DNA from: Pseudoalteromonas sp. MM1 | GTDB lineage: Bacteria; Pseudomonadota; Gammaproteobacteria; Enterobacterales; Alteromonadaceae | Length of the DNA: 64,000 nt | Direction of reading: 5' to 3' | Assembly: GCF_030296835.1 (NCBI RefSeq) | Contig: NZ_AP027922.1 | Location: 806,001 to 870,000 of the forward strand | Shown: in pieces, positions 27,075 through 37,069 of the stretch | How the letters are laid out: each line of letters begins with the position of its first letter | Position numbering within the stretch: position 1 is the stretch's first letter | Made by a program: the position numbers and the translations under genes | The notes under the pieces: model-generated | Told to the model about the DNA's origin: nothing | The model's database searches: none | The model's input: only the letters and a program-made list of their open reading frames with translations

Positions 27075-27954
27075 GGCTAAGTATTTGTTGTTGGTAATGC
27101 TTAGTAAACTGAGGAAAGCTCTGCTCTAACCAAAAACGCTGGCTATTTATATAAGCAGGCGATTGCAATACCTGCTTATGTAGCGCTTTATTTATTTTAT
27201 TAAGCGCTTTGCTAGCAAAATCATTCGGTGCTCTTACTGCACACCCTATAGCCCCTAAAACAAACTCTCTGGGGTCTTCTTCTATTGGCAAACTGACTAT
27301 ATTTTTAAACTTACTGTGATTAACAAAATAATCCCTCATAAACGGGTAGTCTATTGTGTAATCTAAAAAGCCACGGCTCAAGCGAGCAATAACCGCTTGG
27401 CTTTCATTTTCGCTGCTCCAGCTTAGCGATGCTTTATGATACACCGTGGTGTTTTCGATTATTTTATTAATTTTGGTCGTAAACTTGCGCGCCGCGGCTT
27501 GGCCATACACATACTGCTCGTCTGACAATAAATGAATTAATTTAATAGGGCTGCCATGCTTAGCTTGTATTTCAGGGGCAAGCTTTTGAGTGGTTAAAAC
27601 CGAAAAAGGCGGGTACACCGTAGTGGGGGTAGAAAACTGTAATACGCCATTGGCTGTTTTTTTATGAATAACACACGGAAAGCATACATTATCTCCTTCA
27701 TTTAAGTGCTTATTAATCCGCTCTTGCGGCACGATTAATCGCGTATGTTTTACATCATTAATGCTGTTAATTAGCTGCTCGGTGAGGTTGTCGCAAATGC
27801 CCCCTTGCGGCGCATGCGAATCTTTATCCATATGAAATGGGGGCGTGTAACTTTGTAACCATACAATTTCATCAATTGGGTGAGTGTTGTCAGCGTACCC
27901 GTAACGCATTAAACCACCTAGTACACCAAAGAATAAAATTACATTTCTAAGCAT
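27031..27954 (-). CDS. TIGR02285-like periplasmic solute-binding-fold protein
   Basis: The 307-residue protein begins with a signal peptide (ending near YGYADN). It then shows features of the SBP_bac_3-like TIGR02285 family: IVWLQSYTPPFHM, LTEQLINSI, SLPIEEDPREFVLGAIGC and a C-terminal RFWLEQSF. A CFPC motif in the N-terminal half could form a disulfide or bind metal. Its 3' end overlaps the convergent FAH gene. Function is unknown; such proteins are often proposed to bind small ligands in the periplasm. Confidence 0.75.
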   Translation of the reverse strand: MLRNVILFFGVLGGLMRYGYADNTHPIDEIVWLQSYTPPFHMDKDSHAPQGGICDNLTEQLINSINDVKHTRLIVPQERINKHLNEGDNVCFPCVIHKKTANGVLQFSTPTTVYPPFSVLTTQKLAPEIQAKHGSPIKLIHLLSDEQYVYGQAAARKFTTKINKIIENTTVYHKASLSWSSENESQAVIARLSRGFLDYTIDYPFMRDYFVNHSKFKNIVSLPIEEDPREFVLGAIGCAVRAPNDFASKALNKINKALHKQVLQSPAYINSQRFWLEQSFPQFTKHYQQQILSPIVPANFAITSTSN

Positions 27955-28061
27955 AACTCACTAAAAACAATCCATTTAAGTTAACTTTAGTATAGTTTTA
28001 CTTTGTATATGTTCAAATATAAGAGGGAAAAAGGCAGTAAAAAACTGCCAATTATTTTACT

Positions 28062-29114
28062 TTAATATGGCTGCGGGTAATCTTTAAAAATAGTACCAAT
28101 TTCAGTTAGTGTGTCGTCGCTTAAAGTTATGCTAAAAGCGTCAATGTCTTCTTTTAATTGTGCCATGCTGGTCGCACCTATAATTGACGAGGTAACGCCA
28201 TCGACCTGATTACACCAAGCAAGTGCTAATTGAGCTGGGGTTATGCCGCTTGCATGTGCAAGATCTACATAACGCTGCGTGGCTTTTTGCGCGTTAGGGG
28301 TGTCTCTAAAAATGCCATTGCGTTGCATAAATGTCCAACGCGATCCCGCTGGGCGTGCGCCGTTTAGGTATTTACCTGTTAGCAAGCCTGCAGCAAGCGG
28401 CGACCAAGGTAAATAAGCAATGTCTTCATGAATACATTGCTCAATTAAGTAGGGCCAATCTTTGGCATGCGCTAAGCTAAACTCGTTCTGAATAGACACC
28501 ATACGCGGTAGGTTATGCGCTTTTGCTAAATTTAAAAATTGGCTAATACCCCAAGGGGTGTCATCTGAAAGGCCACAATATTTTATTTTTCCGGCTTTAA
28601 CACACTCATTAAGGCCCTCTAAAATATCAAGCATACCAGCTTGTTGTTGCTCAGTATTAACGTCACTAAAAGTGAGTTTACCCGGCCACTGCCTGCCAAA
28701 ATGTGGGGTAGAGCGATTAGGCCAATGTAATTGGTATAAATCTATATAATCGGTTTGTAAGCGTTTAAGCGAGTTATCTACAGCCTCAATAACCGCGCTG
28801 CGTGTTATATCGCCGCCATCACGTACCCACGACAAGCCGTTGCCCGCAATTTTAGTGGCCAATACAATATCACTGCGCTTTTGCGCATTACGGCTTAGCC
28901 AGTTACCTATAATTTGCTCTGTTTTACCGTAGGTTTCTGGTGAGGGAGGCACGGCATACATTTCGGCAGTATCAATAAAATTAACGCCTTGCTCGAGTGC
29001 GTAAGCTATTTGCTCATCGGCATCGCTTTGGGTATTTTGCTTACCCCATGTCATGCTGCCTAAGCATACTCTTGAAACATCAACACCGCTGCTGCCTAAC
29101 GGACTGTATTGCAT
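28062..29114 (-). CDS. aldo/keto reductase (Tas-like)
   Basis: The 350-residue protein has the AKR catalytic set: GVNFIDTAEMYAVPP (Asp near 48 and Tyr near 53), VLATKIAGN with the lysine, DYIDLYQLHWPNRSTPHFG with the histidine, and C-terminal GATSMAQLKED in the cofactor-binding region. The length, the PPSPETYG insertion and the YLPWSPLAAGLLTGKYLNG segment match Tas (YgdS)-type reductases. It uses NADPH and reduces aldehydes or ketones; the physiological substrate is unknown. It is 61 bp upstream of nothing on its strand except the intergenic tail. Confidence 0.87.
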   Translation of the reverse strand: MQYSPLGSSGVDVSRVCLGSMTWGKQNTQSDADEQIAYALEQGVNFIDTAEMYAVPPSPETYGKTEQIIGNWLSRNAQKRSDIVLATKIAGNGLSWVRDGGDITRSAVIEAVDNSLKRLQTDYIDLYQLHWPNRSTPHFGRQWPGKLTFSDVNTEQQQAGMLDILEGLNECVKAGKIKYCGLSDDTPWGISQFLNLAKAHNLPRMVSIQNEFSLAHAKDWPYLIEQCIHEDIAYLPWSPLAAGLLTGKYLNGARPAGSRWTFMQRNGIFRDTPNAQKATQRYVDLAHASGITPAQLALAWCNQVDGVTSSIIGATSMAQLKEDIDAFSITLSDDTLTEIGTIFKDYPQPY

Positions 29115-29154
29115 TTAAAATCCTTAAATTTTGTAAGTTCTTGAGAGTGGATAA

Positions 29155-29194
29155 TTAATTCGCAATAATTTTTAATTAAGCGAATTGATGTAAT
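29155..29194. repeat. short palindromic intergenic repeat, copy 2
   Basis: AATTCGC and GCGAATT enclose a TAATTTTTAATTA core. It belongs to the same family as 24379-24415. The thioesterase stop and last four codons fall inside this copy. Confidence 0.6.
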
Positions 29195-29598
29195 GCCGAT
29201 AATAATGGCTCTGAAATCGCCGCTTTTTGTCCTGTTTTAAAGTCAAACATAACAACTTGAGAATAGCCTGTGGTAGTAATAGCTTGCTGAGCGTGACTAA
29301 ACACAGAGTAATTCATCATAAAGCGGTCGCTTTTAATATCAGATATAGTTATACCTACGGTTAAGGTATCTGGGAAGGTCACCGGGCGTTTATAGCGAAT
29401 ATTGTTTTCACTAATGACCGGGCCTATTCCACCTGGTTTTATCGTATCAAACTGATTTATTTTATTTAAAAAATCGATACGCGCAATTTCAAAATAACGC
29501 AAGTACACCACGTTGTTAACATGTTGCAGGGCGTCCATATCGGCCCATGCTACGGTGATATCGGTATGAATAGGGTGCTGATCTTTGAACCTTTGCAT
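29176..29598 (-). CDS. acyl-CoA thioesterase, hotdog fold (4HBT family)
   Basis: This 140-residue protein has the YbgC-like motif DMDALQHVNNVVYLRYFE near residues 19-36, with the catalytic Asp and the His/Asn of the active site. A strand with RYKRPVTFPDTLTVGI follows. It hydrolyses acyl-CoA thioesters. Its final residues (HQFA) are encoded inside a palindromic intergenic repeat, so the end may have been reshaped by that repeat. It is upstream of the aldo/keto reductase gene on the same strand. Confidence 0.85.
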   Translation of the reverse strand: MQRFKDQHPIHTDITVAWADMDALQHVNNVVYLRYFEIARIDFLNKINQFDTIKPGGIGPVISENNIRYKRPVTFPDTLTVGITISDIKSDRFMMNYSVFSHAQQAITTTGYSQVVMFDFKTGQKAAISEPLLSALHQFA

Positions 29599-29748
29599 GT
29601 ATGTGTACTCTTAGTTTTAAATGAATGAGGTTATCAATATGGTGTTTGTAGCTCAAGACAATAAATGCCATGTTTTTTTATAAGATGATTGTACCTATTT
29701 ATTTTTAGAGCTACAGTTAAATAACACAAACAACACACGAGAACACAC

Positions 29749-29925
29749 ATGCAAAATATAATTAATTGGGCCTTAGCCAGTTTAGTTTTTATAGCGTCTT
29801 TTGCTTGCTACGCAATGGGTAATGCCTCAGGCGGTATAATGCTTTTAGCTGCGGGGTTTTTATTGGAGTTTGTTTTTTGGCTACATTGCTTTAAAAAATC
29901 ACAGCGCTTTAAGCAGCCGTTTTAA
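29749..29925 (+). CDS. small predicted membrane protein, 58 residues
   Basis: A 58-codon frame from ATG 29749 to TAA 29925 encodes two hydrophobic helices (INWALASLVFIASFACYAMG, then GIMLLAAGFLLEFVFWLHCF) and a basic tail. The composition and the basic inside tail are those of a genuine small membrane protein. A GAGAACAC stretch just before the ATG is not a strong ribosome site. I do not recognise a family; the length is too short for confident assignment. Confidence 0.5.
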   Translation: MQNIINWALASLVFIASFACYAMGNASGGIMLLAAGFLLEFVFWLHCFKKSQRFKQPF

Positions 29926-30055
29926 AAAAGCTGTTTAACGCTTGTGCGGCTTAAAGCGCTACACTTTTTAATAAGCTAAACAGGTTTTAATGTACTTGCT
30001 TATTGAAAGTGAATCCTTAATAATGACTGTATAAATAAACAGTTGTTATGTGGTA

Positions 30056-31108
30056 ATGAAAAAGTTTATTCATATCGACATGGACTGCTTTTATGCAGCG
30101 GTTGAAATGCGCGATAATCCCAAACTCGCCAGCGTGCCTTTAGCGATTGGTGGCAATAGCCGCAGAGGCGTGCTCTCTACGGCAAATTATATAGCACGCG
30201 AATATGGTGTTCGCTCTGCTATGTCTAACTACCACGCTAAGCAACTATGCCCCGATTTAGTTATTGTGCCTGGGCGCATGGCCGTTTATAAAGAAATTTC
30301 TAACCAGATTCGCGCGGTATTTAAACGCTACACTGACCAAATAGAGCCGCTGTCGCTTGATGAAGCCTACCTAGATGTAACCAACAGCAACGCATGCAAA
30401 GGCAGTGCAACGCTTATTGCTCAGCAAATTAGAGCCGATATTTATAACGATACCGGCCTTACTGCCTCTGCCGGAGTTGCCCCCATTAAGTTTATTGCCA
30501 AAATAGCCAGTGACGAAAATAAACCCAATGGCCAATTTGTGGTTTTACCGGATGAAGTTGATGCGTTTTTAAATAATTTACCGCTGGGTAAAATACCAGG
30601 AGTAGGTAAAGTAACCCTTGAAAAGCTTAATTTAAAGGGGTTATACACAGGTAAAGATGTACGCGACAAAGGCGTTAATTGGATGCAACAGCACGTAGGT
30701 AATTTTGGTGTATCGCTTTATCAAAAATGTGCTGGCGAATATATTGGTACAGTCACCACTGAGCGAGTGCGTAAATCGCTGAGCGTTGAGCACACCTATG
30801 AATACAACAAAAATAGCTTACAAGAGTGCTTAGAACAGTTACCTAGGTTACTTGAAGAGCTCACCACGCGCCTAAATAAACAGCAATTACAAAACCGTAT
30901 TAATAAGTTAAGTGTAAAAGTAAAGTTTGCAAATTTTGTTGTTACCTCAGCGGATCAAGCTCATCATCAATTAAATACCGCTATTTTTACTGAATTACTC
31001 TCTAAGGCGTATCAACGCGGGATGCAGCAACCGGTGCGCTTATTAGGCATTGGCGTAGGTGTTAAAAATGAACCTAATTTAAATCTGCAATTGAGCATTC
31101 TAGATTAG
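30056..31108 (+). CDS. dinB: DNA polymerase IV (Y-family translesion polymerase)
   Basis: I choose ATG 30056 (MKKFIHIDMDCFYAAVE); a GTG two codons upstream is possible. The 350-residue protein has the catalytic IDMDCFYAAVEM at the N-terminus and SLDEAYLDVT near residue 101, with the three acidic metal ligands. ASAGVAPIKFIAKIASDENKPNG and the helix-hairpin-helix region GKIPGVGKVTLEKL follow, then the little-finger domain. It bypasses damaged bases with low fidelity. It is unlinked to other repair genes here. No LexA box was identified upstream. Confidence 0.94.
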   Translation: MKKFIHIDMDCFYAAVEMRDNPKLASVPLAIGGNSRRGVLSTANYIAREYGVRSAMSNYHAKQLCPDLVIVPGRMAVYKEISNQIRAVFKRYTDQIEPLSLDEAYLDVTNSNACKGSATLIAQQIRADIYNDTGLTASAGVAPIKFIAKIASDENKPNGQFVVLPDEVDAFLNNLPLGKIPGVGKVTLEKLNLKGLYTGKDVRDKGVNWMQQHVGNFGVSLYQKCAGEYIGTVTTERVRKSLSVEHTYEYNKNSLQECLEQLPRLLEELTTRLNKQQLQNRINKLSVKVKFANFVVTSADQAHHQLNTAIFTELLSKAYQRGMQQPVRLLGIGVGVKNEPNLNLQLSILD

Positions 31109-31228
31109 AGTTTACTTTTACTGTAACACCAAGTTGCCAGATTCAAATGAGCCCATCGCAGCTGGCTGGTTTTGTGTTTTTATATCAACGATAATAGCCC
31201 CTTATGTTTTCTAACAGGAGCTTTACTT

Positions 31229-32764
31229 ATGGCATATCCTCAAGCGATAGCTGCACAATCACTTAGTGCAAGCTTTGACTCATTTTCTCACGATGCACTT
31301 ATTATAATTAGTGATGACTTTTCTCAATTAGCCAATAACTCATTAAGTGATGCTATCGAATCACAGGCTAAAGTAGATTCTCGTATTGGTAAACAAGTTA
31401 CGTTTTTAGTGGTTGATAATGTACGCGTTGTTTTAGCACCTACGGGGCCCCTTAATCGCGACTACGATGATGTAAGACGCTACTTTGATGCCGCCAAACT
31501 AGCGATTAACGAAGCAAAAGCTGCGGGCAGTGTAAACCCTGCTATTTACTTACCTAAATTACATACAGATGCGCGTTACCAGCATGCTTTAGAAGTGGCG
31601 TATTTAGGTGCGTGCCAAGCATTATGGCAACCTTTAGAGGCCCGCGAATACCACGGTGAGAGCATTGAGCCTATTACGGAAATAGGTTTAATAGATGCAA
31701 ATGAGCAAACAATTAAGGCAGTAAATGCAATTGCTGCAGGCCAATATGCGGCGCGTGATTTATGTGGTACAGAGCCTGAACGTATGGCGCCACCACGTTT
31801 TGCCGATTACTGTGTTGAGCTTTTTAAAGGCTCTAAAGTTGCGGTTGATGTGATTGACGATATTAACACTATAGATAAAAACTACCCTATGCTTAGCACC
31901 GTTGCTCGCGCATCTTATGCGGTTGAACGCCATCACCCACGTGTTGTAAAGCTAGAATACGTGCCAGAAGGTGAAGTAACGCGCACGCTTATGTTTGTAG
32001 GTAAAGGTTTAGTTTATGATACCGGCGGCGCTGATTTAAAAGTAGGCGGTTACATGGCGGGTATGAGCCGCGATAAAGGCGGTGCCGCGTCAGTTGCGGG
32101 CTTTATGAAAGCGGTAGCTGATTACCAGCCTAAAGGTGTTAAAGTTATTTCTTACTTAGCTGTGGTCCGTAATTCAATCGGTTCAGATTGTTTTGTACCA
32201 GATGAAATTATCACTAGCCGTGAAGGTGTACGTGTACGCATAGGTAACACCGATGCTGAAGGGCGTTTAGCAATGGGTGACCTACTTAGTGAAATGAAAG
32301 ATTTGGCTAAAACAGAAGTTAACCCTACATTATTTACGGTAGCAACATTAACGGGTCACGCGGCTCGTGCTATGGGTCCTTACGGAGCGTATGTAGAAAA
32401 CGGACCTGCACGCAGCGCTAATACATCTCGTCAAATAGCGGATTGCGGTGATTTATGGGCAGATGCAGCAGAGGTTTCTCGTTCTCGCCGTGAAGATTAC
32501 GACTTTATAAAACCGCGTACCTTAGCTGATGATGTTTTATCAAGTAATAATGCGGCTTCTGCGGTTACCGCTCGTGGGCATCAATTCCCTATGGCGTTTT
32601 TAGCCGTTGTTGGCGGACTTGATAAGCACGGTAACGACTCTGAGCAGCCGCTTCCTTATGTACATATGGACATTGCTGGTAGTGGTGTTGAAGGCGGAGA
32701 TTGGCAGCATGGCAAGCCAACTGCTGCATCAGTCACCAGCTTATTTGCACGCTACTGTTTGTAA
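31229..32764 (+). CDS. M17 family leucyl aminopeptidase
   Basis: I choose ATG 31229 (preceded by CAGGAG), giving 511 residues. The frame opens further upstream to 31172 without a ribosome site. The M17 catalytic domain carries VGKGLVYDTGGADLK with Lys and Asp ligands, MSRDKGGAASVAG, and NTDAEGRLAMGDL with Asp, Glu and Arg. These match the two-zinc site of PepA-type enzymes. It removes N-terminal residues from peptides in the cytoplasm. The N-terminal region resembles PepA only loosely. A repeat and terminator follow its stop. Confidence 0.88.
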   Translation: MAYPQAIAAQSLSASFDSFSHDALIIISDDFSQLANNSLSDAIESQAKVDSRIGKQVTFLVVDNVRVVLAPTGPLNRDYDDVRRYFDAAKLAINEAKAAGSVNPAIYLPKLHTDARYQHALEVAYLGACQALWQPLEAREYHGESIEPITEIGLIDANEQTIKAVNAIAAGQYAARDLCGTEPERMAPPRFADYCVELFKGSKVAVDVIDDINTIDKNYPMLSTVARASYAVERHHPRVVKLEYVPEGEVTRTLMFVGKGLVYDTGGADLKVGGYMAGMSRDKGGAASVAGFMKAVADYQPKGVKVISYLAVVRNSIGSDCFVPDEIITSREGVRVRIGNTDAEGRLAMGDLLSEMKDLAKTEVNPTLFTVATLTGHAARAMGPYGAYVENGPARSANTSRQIADCGDLWADAAEVSRSRREDYDFIKPRTLADDVLSSNNAASAVTARGHQFPMAFLAVVGGLDKHGNDSEQPLPYVHMDIAGSGVEGGDWQHGKPTAASVTSLFARYCL

Positions 32765-32893
32765 TACCAACTTGCAATAATACCTAATCATTTTTGGGGC
32801 TAAACGTGTCGCTATCTGTGGTAAAAATTTTCATTTACAACTAAATAGAAAATTTTTTGCCTAGGTATCAACACGCCCTAAGCGAATTGGTAT
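32764..32893. repeat. palindromic intergenic repeat, copy 3, with internal insertion
   Basis: The ends ATACCAACTTGC (32764-32775) and GCGAATTGGTAT (32882-32893) are near-complementary. The left half CAATAATACCTAATCA and the right half match the short copies at 24379 and 29155, but about 90 bp separates them. This looks like a longer, MITE-like version of the same element. Confidence 0.55.
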
Positions 32894-32916
32894 AAGCTAA
32901 AAACGTAGATGTAGTA

Positions 32917-32942
32917 AAAAGCCCTGTTAATTCAGGGCTTTT
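32917..32942. terminator. bidirectional terminator between M17 and chemoreceptor genes
   Basis: AAAAGCCCTG and CAGGGCTTTT form a stem with a six-base loop, followed by T-rich sequence on both strands. It lies between the plus-strand aminopeptidase and minus-strand chemoreceptor genes. Confidence 0.7.
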
Positions 32943-32951
32943 GTTTTTAAA

Positions 32952-34613
32952 TTATTTTAATTTAAAGCGATTAACCACGCTCGAAAGCCCTTGGCTACTT
33001 TGTTTAAGATTATTGCTGGCATCAGTAAGTTGCTGGGTATTACTTAGCGACTGCTCGGTTGATTGAGATAACTCGTTGATACGTAAATTAACCTCGTCAG
33101 CGGCTTGCGTTTGCTGTTCGGTTGCACGGGCTATTTGGCTGTTCATGTCGGTAATTATGGATACCAGCCTTTCTATTTCATTGAGCGATGTATCGGCAGA
33201 TGAAACCTGCTCTACAGTCGTCACCGACAGTGCTTGGCTTGATTTTACCGCCTCTACTGCTGCTTTAGCGCCTTCTTGCAATTTGGTGATCATGGTTTGA
33301 ATTTCATCTGTGCTTTGCCCAGTTCTGCTTGCAAGTGTACGTACTTCATCGGCAACAACTGCAAAGCCTCTGCCGTGCTCTCCTGCACGAGCCGCTTCTA
33401 TAGCAGCGTTGAGTGCGAGTAAGTTTGTTTGCTCCGATATACTTCTGATCACATCAAGCACAGAGCCTATGTTATTACTTTCGTTTGCTAAATCTTCAGT
33501 TACTTGGCTCACCGTTTCTATATTACTGGAGAGTGTTTCTATGGCGGTAATGGTATTCGCTACCACATTTTTACCGGTTGAAGCATTGTGCGCTGCATCG
33601 TTGGCGGCTTGTTCAGCGGCTTCGGCATTGCGACTCACATCATGAATTTGGTGCGTCATTTGTTCCATGGCTGCAGCTACTTGTGTAGAGCTGTCGTTTT
33701 GTAGTTCAATGAAGGAGTGGCTTGTTCTACTTGATTCATCCACCGTGTGAGCGTGTCGGCTTACATCATCTGCACTGTGCGATACATGTACTAACGACTC
33801 GCGCATTTTTAAAACAAATAAATTAAAAGAGCGTGACAGCTCTGATATTTCATCATTGCCCGACTCGTTTAGCGTACGGGTTAAGTCACCTTCACCTTGC
33901 GATATGTTTTTCATCATTTCTGCGGCAAGGCGAGTCGGCGTGAGTATACTTTTACCAATAAAGTAACTTAATACAATGACAGCAATAATCATCACTAAGG
34001 CGCTAATTATGATTAGATTACGCTGCTCACTAAACGCTTCATCTATTGAATCTAGGTATACGCCTGAGCCAATAATCCATTGCCACGGGTTAAAGCCTTT
34101 TACAAATGCGACTTTACCTACTGGCTGTTCTTTTCCTGGTTTTGGCCATTTATAAGGAATAAACCCTTCTTTTTGTTGTTTTACAATGTTCACCATTTCT
34201 ACAAAAAGTGCTTTGCCATCGGGGTCTTTATTATTAGTTAAGTCTTTACCGTTAAGCGCAGGCTTTATTGGGTGCATTACCATTTTGGGTTGGTAGTTGT
34301 TTACCCAAAAATAATTTGTTTTGTCATAGCGCAGCGCTTTTATGGCCTCAAGTGCTTGCGTTTGAGCTTGTGCTTGTGTGAGTGTATTATTTTGTTCAAG
34401 CTGGTGGAAATGCTCAATAACACTGTATGCAGTTTCTACTACATTTTGGGTTTTTAGATATTGCTCGTTTTTTAGTGAGCTATATTGATGAGTTAAGCTA
34501 GAGATACTTAATACAATTAAGCCAAAAATAACTATGCCAACAAGTAATGACAGCCGCTGAAAAATACTAAAACGCCTTAAATTTAGCATAAATTGATCCT
34601 TATGTGTGTACAC
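32952..34613 (-). CDS. methyl-accepting chemotaxis protein with single Cache domain
   Basis: The 553-residue receptor has a transmembrane helix near residues 18-40, a Cache_2-type periplasmic sensor with [18 protein letters not shown] and [14 protein letters not shown], and a second helix near 198-218. HAMP follows, then a signalling domain with the conserved hairpin [20 protein letters not shown] and [15 protein letters not shown]. Such Cache_2 receptors typically sense small carboxylates or amines; the ligand here is unknown. No other chemotaxis genes are nearby. Confidence 0.92.
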   Translation of the reverse strand: MYTHKDQFMLNLRRFSIFQRLSLLVGIVIFGLIVLSISSLTHQYSSLKNEQYLKTQNVVETAYSVIEHFHQLEQNNTLTQAQAQTQALEAIKALRYDKTNYFWVNNYQPKMVMHPIKPALNGKDLTNNKDPDGKALFVEMVNIVKQQKEGFIPYKWPKPGKEQPVGKVAFVKGFNPWQWIIGSGVYLDSIDEAFSEQRNLIIISALVMIIAVIVLSYFIGKSILTPTRLAAEMMKNISQGEGDLTRTLNESGNDEISELSRSFNLFVLKMRESLVHVSHSADDVSRHAHTVDESSRTSHSFIELQNDSSTQVAAAMEQMTHQIHDVSRNAEAAEQAANDAAHNASTGKNVVANTITAIETLSSNIETVSQVTEDLANESNNIGSVLDVIRSISEQTNLLALNAAIEAARAGEHGRGFAVVADEVRTLASRTGQSTDEIQTMITKLQEGAKAAVEAVKSSQALSVTTVEQVSSADTSLNEIERLVSIITDMNSQIARATEQQTQAADEVNLRINELSQSTEQSLSNTQQLTDASNNLKQSSQGLSSVVNRFKLK

Positions 34614-34683
34614 TCAATGTGCTTGTTTTAATGGTAGTAAAAAAGCGAGTTTAAGCTAGGTGTAAGCACCATTAAGACAAAAA

Positions 34684-34709
34684 AAAGGCTGATTTTTCAA
34701 TCAGCCTTT
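34684..34709 (-). terminator. terminator of the S9 peptidase gene
   Basis: AAAGGCTGATT and AATCAGCCTTT form an 11-bp stem with a four-base loop. On the minus strand it is followed by a run of T, 23 bp past the peptidase stop codon. Confidence 0.75.
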
Positions 34710-34731
34710 AGTCTATTTAGTCGTCATATGA

Positions 34732-36957
34732 TTATTTAACATCAAAATGTCGATTAAAGAAGTTTGTGATGGTTTGGTGTAAATGTGTTTGCACCTGTTT
34801 ACCGCGTAAGCTGTGTTTTGAGCCTGGGTAGGTCATCATTTCAAACTGTTTTTCGTTATCTTGTAGTTGTTTAAATAATTTAGTGGCGTGGGTAAACAAC
34901 ACGTTGTCATCGGCCATGCCATGGTAAATCATTAATGGGCCTTTTAAGCCGTTAGCGTATGGAAATACGGCGCTGTCTTCGTAGCCTTTGGCATTAGTTT
35001 TTGGGTGCCCAAGGTAGCGCTCAGTGTAATGGGTGTCGTAAAGCGCCCAGTCGGTCACTGGTGCACCCGATACACCGGCTTGAAAGTAATCGCCCGCTTT
35101 AAACATGGTCATTAGGGCCATGTACCCGCCGTAGCTGTGGCCATAAATACCAATGCGTTGTGGGTCTACGTAATCAAGCGTGCGTAAAAACTCAACGCCT
35201 TTAATTTGATCTGCTACTTCTACAACACCTAAGTTTTTGTAAATAGCGTCTTCAAACTTTTTACCACGGTTGTAAGAGCCTCGGTTATCGAGCTGAAAAA
35301 TAACATAACCTTGTTGCGCCATGTATTGAAAGTATAAGTTTTTGCTGCGCCAGCTATTTGTTACGCGCTGTGCATGTGGGCCGCCGTATACATTAACAAT
35401 GACAGGGTGCTTTTTACCGTCTGCAATATTACTTGGTTTAAACAAGCGGTAATGCATTACTTGGCCATCTTCTGCTTTAATTGTGCCGTACTCTGGAGTT
35501 GCTAAATCACTTAAATAAGGTGTTAGTGGGTGGCTATCATCAAGCTTATTTTGTTCAAGCCATGTGATAAATTCGCCATTTACTTTACGTAGCGCCGCCG
35601 AGTTAGGCTTGTTTACCGATGAGCTGTTATCAATAAATGTTTTGCTGTCTTTTGCCATTACTACTTTGTGGTATTGGCCTTGTTCAGTGATACGCTTTAT
35701 ATTGCCTTTTTTAAACAGTGGTGCGCTGTATAAATGGCTTTCAAGCGGGGTGTCTTTGCGTCCTGCAAAGTACACTATGCCTTTTTTCTCATCCACGCCT
35801 TTTAAGCTATCAACAACCCAGTCTCCTGAGGTGATTTGTCGAATTAGCTGGCCATTAGTGCGGTACAAATAAAGGTGTTTAAAACCATCGCGCTCAGAAG
35901 CCCAAACAAAATGCTTTTTGTCTTTTAAGAAATGCAGATCAAAGTTTAAATTGATCCACGTATCGCTGTTTTCAGTTAATGCGACTTTTTGCGTTTTAGT
36001 ATCGCTATTGTAAAAGCGGAGTTCTAACTTATGCTGTGAGCGATTTTGCCATTGATACGAAAGAGTTGTGCTGTCTTTTAGCCATTTAGCACGAGCAATG
36101 TAAATGTCTTTATCGTCGCCTAAATCAATCCAGTCAACGTTTTGATTATTTAAAGATACAACGCCAAGTTGAATTTCAACGTTGTCGGTACCTGTAAATG
36201 GGTAACGTTGGTTAAATAGCTTTACTTCGTCTGCGTATATTTCGTTACGGATAGCTTCTTTTACTGGGGTTTCATCTACGCGGGTAAATGCAATTTTAGA
36301 TTCATCGCCAGCCCACCAGTAGCCGGTCATACGGCTCATTTCTTCTTGCGCTACAAATTCGGCCATGCCGTTTTTAATAACGCCGCCGCCATCTTTGCTT
36401 AGTTGTATTTCTTTGCCAGTATCAAGTGCTAATGCGTAAAGGTTTTGCTCGCGAATAAACGATACATAGTTACCTTTAGGAGAAAAGCGCGCATCGGTTT
36501 CAAACGCTTCTGTATTGGTAAGTTTTTTACTTTTACCAGACGCTAGCTCGTAATAATACAGATCGCCATTAAGTGGGAATAATAGGGCTTTGCCGTCTTT
36601 AGACCATTTGTACTCTAAAATACCTTTACCAAAAATACGTTGGCGTTCGCGGCGTGCTTTTTCCTCATCAGAGAGGTTTTCAGGGCCTGAAAACAGCTTT
36701 GCAGAATCTACCAGTATTCTGTTGGTATTATCTTTTAAGTTGTATTCCCATAAATCATAACGGTTGTAGTCATCGGTTTTACCTTGCAGGTAAGTTACGC
36801 GGCTACCGTCTGGCGAAAACTTAAGTTGTACGGGAGCTTTACCCGATAAGCTCGGATCATCAAAAATACGCTCTAGCGATAATGGTTTTGCTTGTACGCT
36901 TAGTGCGCCAACAGCTAGCGGGAGTGCGAAGGTTAAGTGTTTTATTTTTTTTAGCAC
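34732..36957 (-). CDS. S9 family dipeptidyl peptidase IV-like prolyl peptidase
   Basis: The 741-residue protein has a signal peptide, an eight-bladed propeller region (up to about residue 480) and an alpha/beta hydrolase domain. The catalytic Ser lies in GIYGHSYGGYMALMT near residue 610, Asp in YHGMADDNVLF and His in YPGSKHSLRG. The pair EEMSRMTGYWWAG near residue 205 is the DPP IV-type double-glutamate that binds the peptide N-terminus. It cleaves Xaa-Pro dipeptides, in the periplasm or outside the cell. It lies among other peptidase genes. Confidence 0.92.
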   Translation of the reverse strand: MLKKIKHLTFALPLAVGALSVQAKPLSLERIFDDPSLSGKAPVQLKFSPDGSRVTYLQGKTDDYNRYDLWEYNLKDNTNRILVDSAKLFSGPENLSDEEKARRERQRIFGKGILEYKWSKDGKALLFPLNGDLYYYELASGKSKKLTNTEAFETDARFSPKGNYVSFIREQNLYALALDTGKEIQLSKDGGGVIKNGMAEFVAQEEMSRMTGYWWAGDESKIAFTRVDETPVKEAIRNEIYADEVKLFNQRYPFTGTDNVEIQLGVVSLNNQNVDWIDLGDDKDIYIARAKWLKDSTTLSYQWQNRSQHKLELRFYNSDTKTQKVALTENSDTWINLNFDLHFLKDKKHFVWASERDGFKHLYLYRTNGQLIRQITSGDWVVDSLKGVDEKKGIVYFAGRKDTPLESHLYSAPLFKKGNIKRITEQGQYHKVVMAKDSKTFIDNSSSVNKPNSAALRKVNGEFITWLEQNKLDDSHPLTPYLSDLATPEYGTIKAEDGQVMHYRLFKPSNIADGKKHPVIVNVYGGPHAQRVTNSWRSKNLYFQYMAQQGYVIFQLDNRGSYNRGKKFEDAIYKNLGVVEVADQIKGVEFLRTLDYVDPQRIGIYGHSYGGYMALMTMFKAGDYFQAGVSGAPVTDWALYDTHYTERYLGHPKTNAKGYEDSAVFPYANGLKGPLMIYHGMADDNVLFTHATKLFKQLQDNEKQFEMMTYPGSKHSLRGKQVQTHLHQTITNFFNRHFDVK

Positions 36958-37069
36958 AAGGTTGCCTTAGCTTATTATAAATATTGTATTAAATGGTAAA
37001 GCTAAGCGTGTGCAACTGCAAATAAATGCTATAAAGTGGCCATTATTAAAGACTAACTAGGATGTGACG

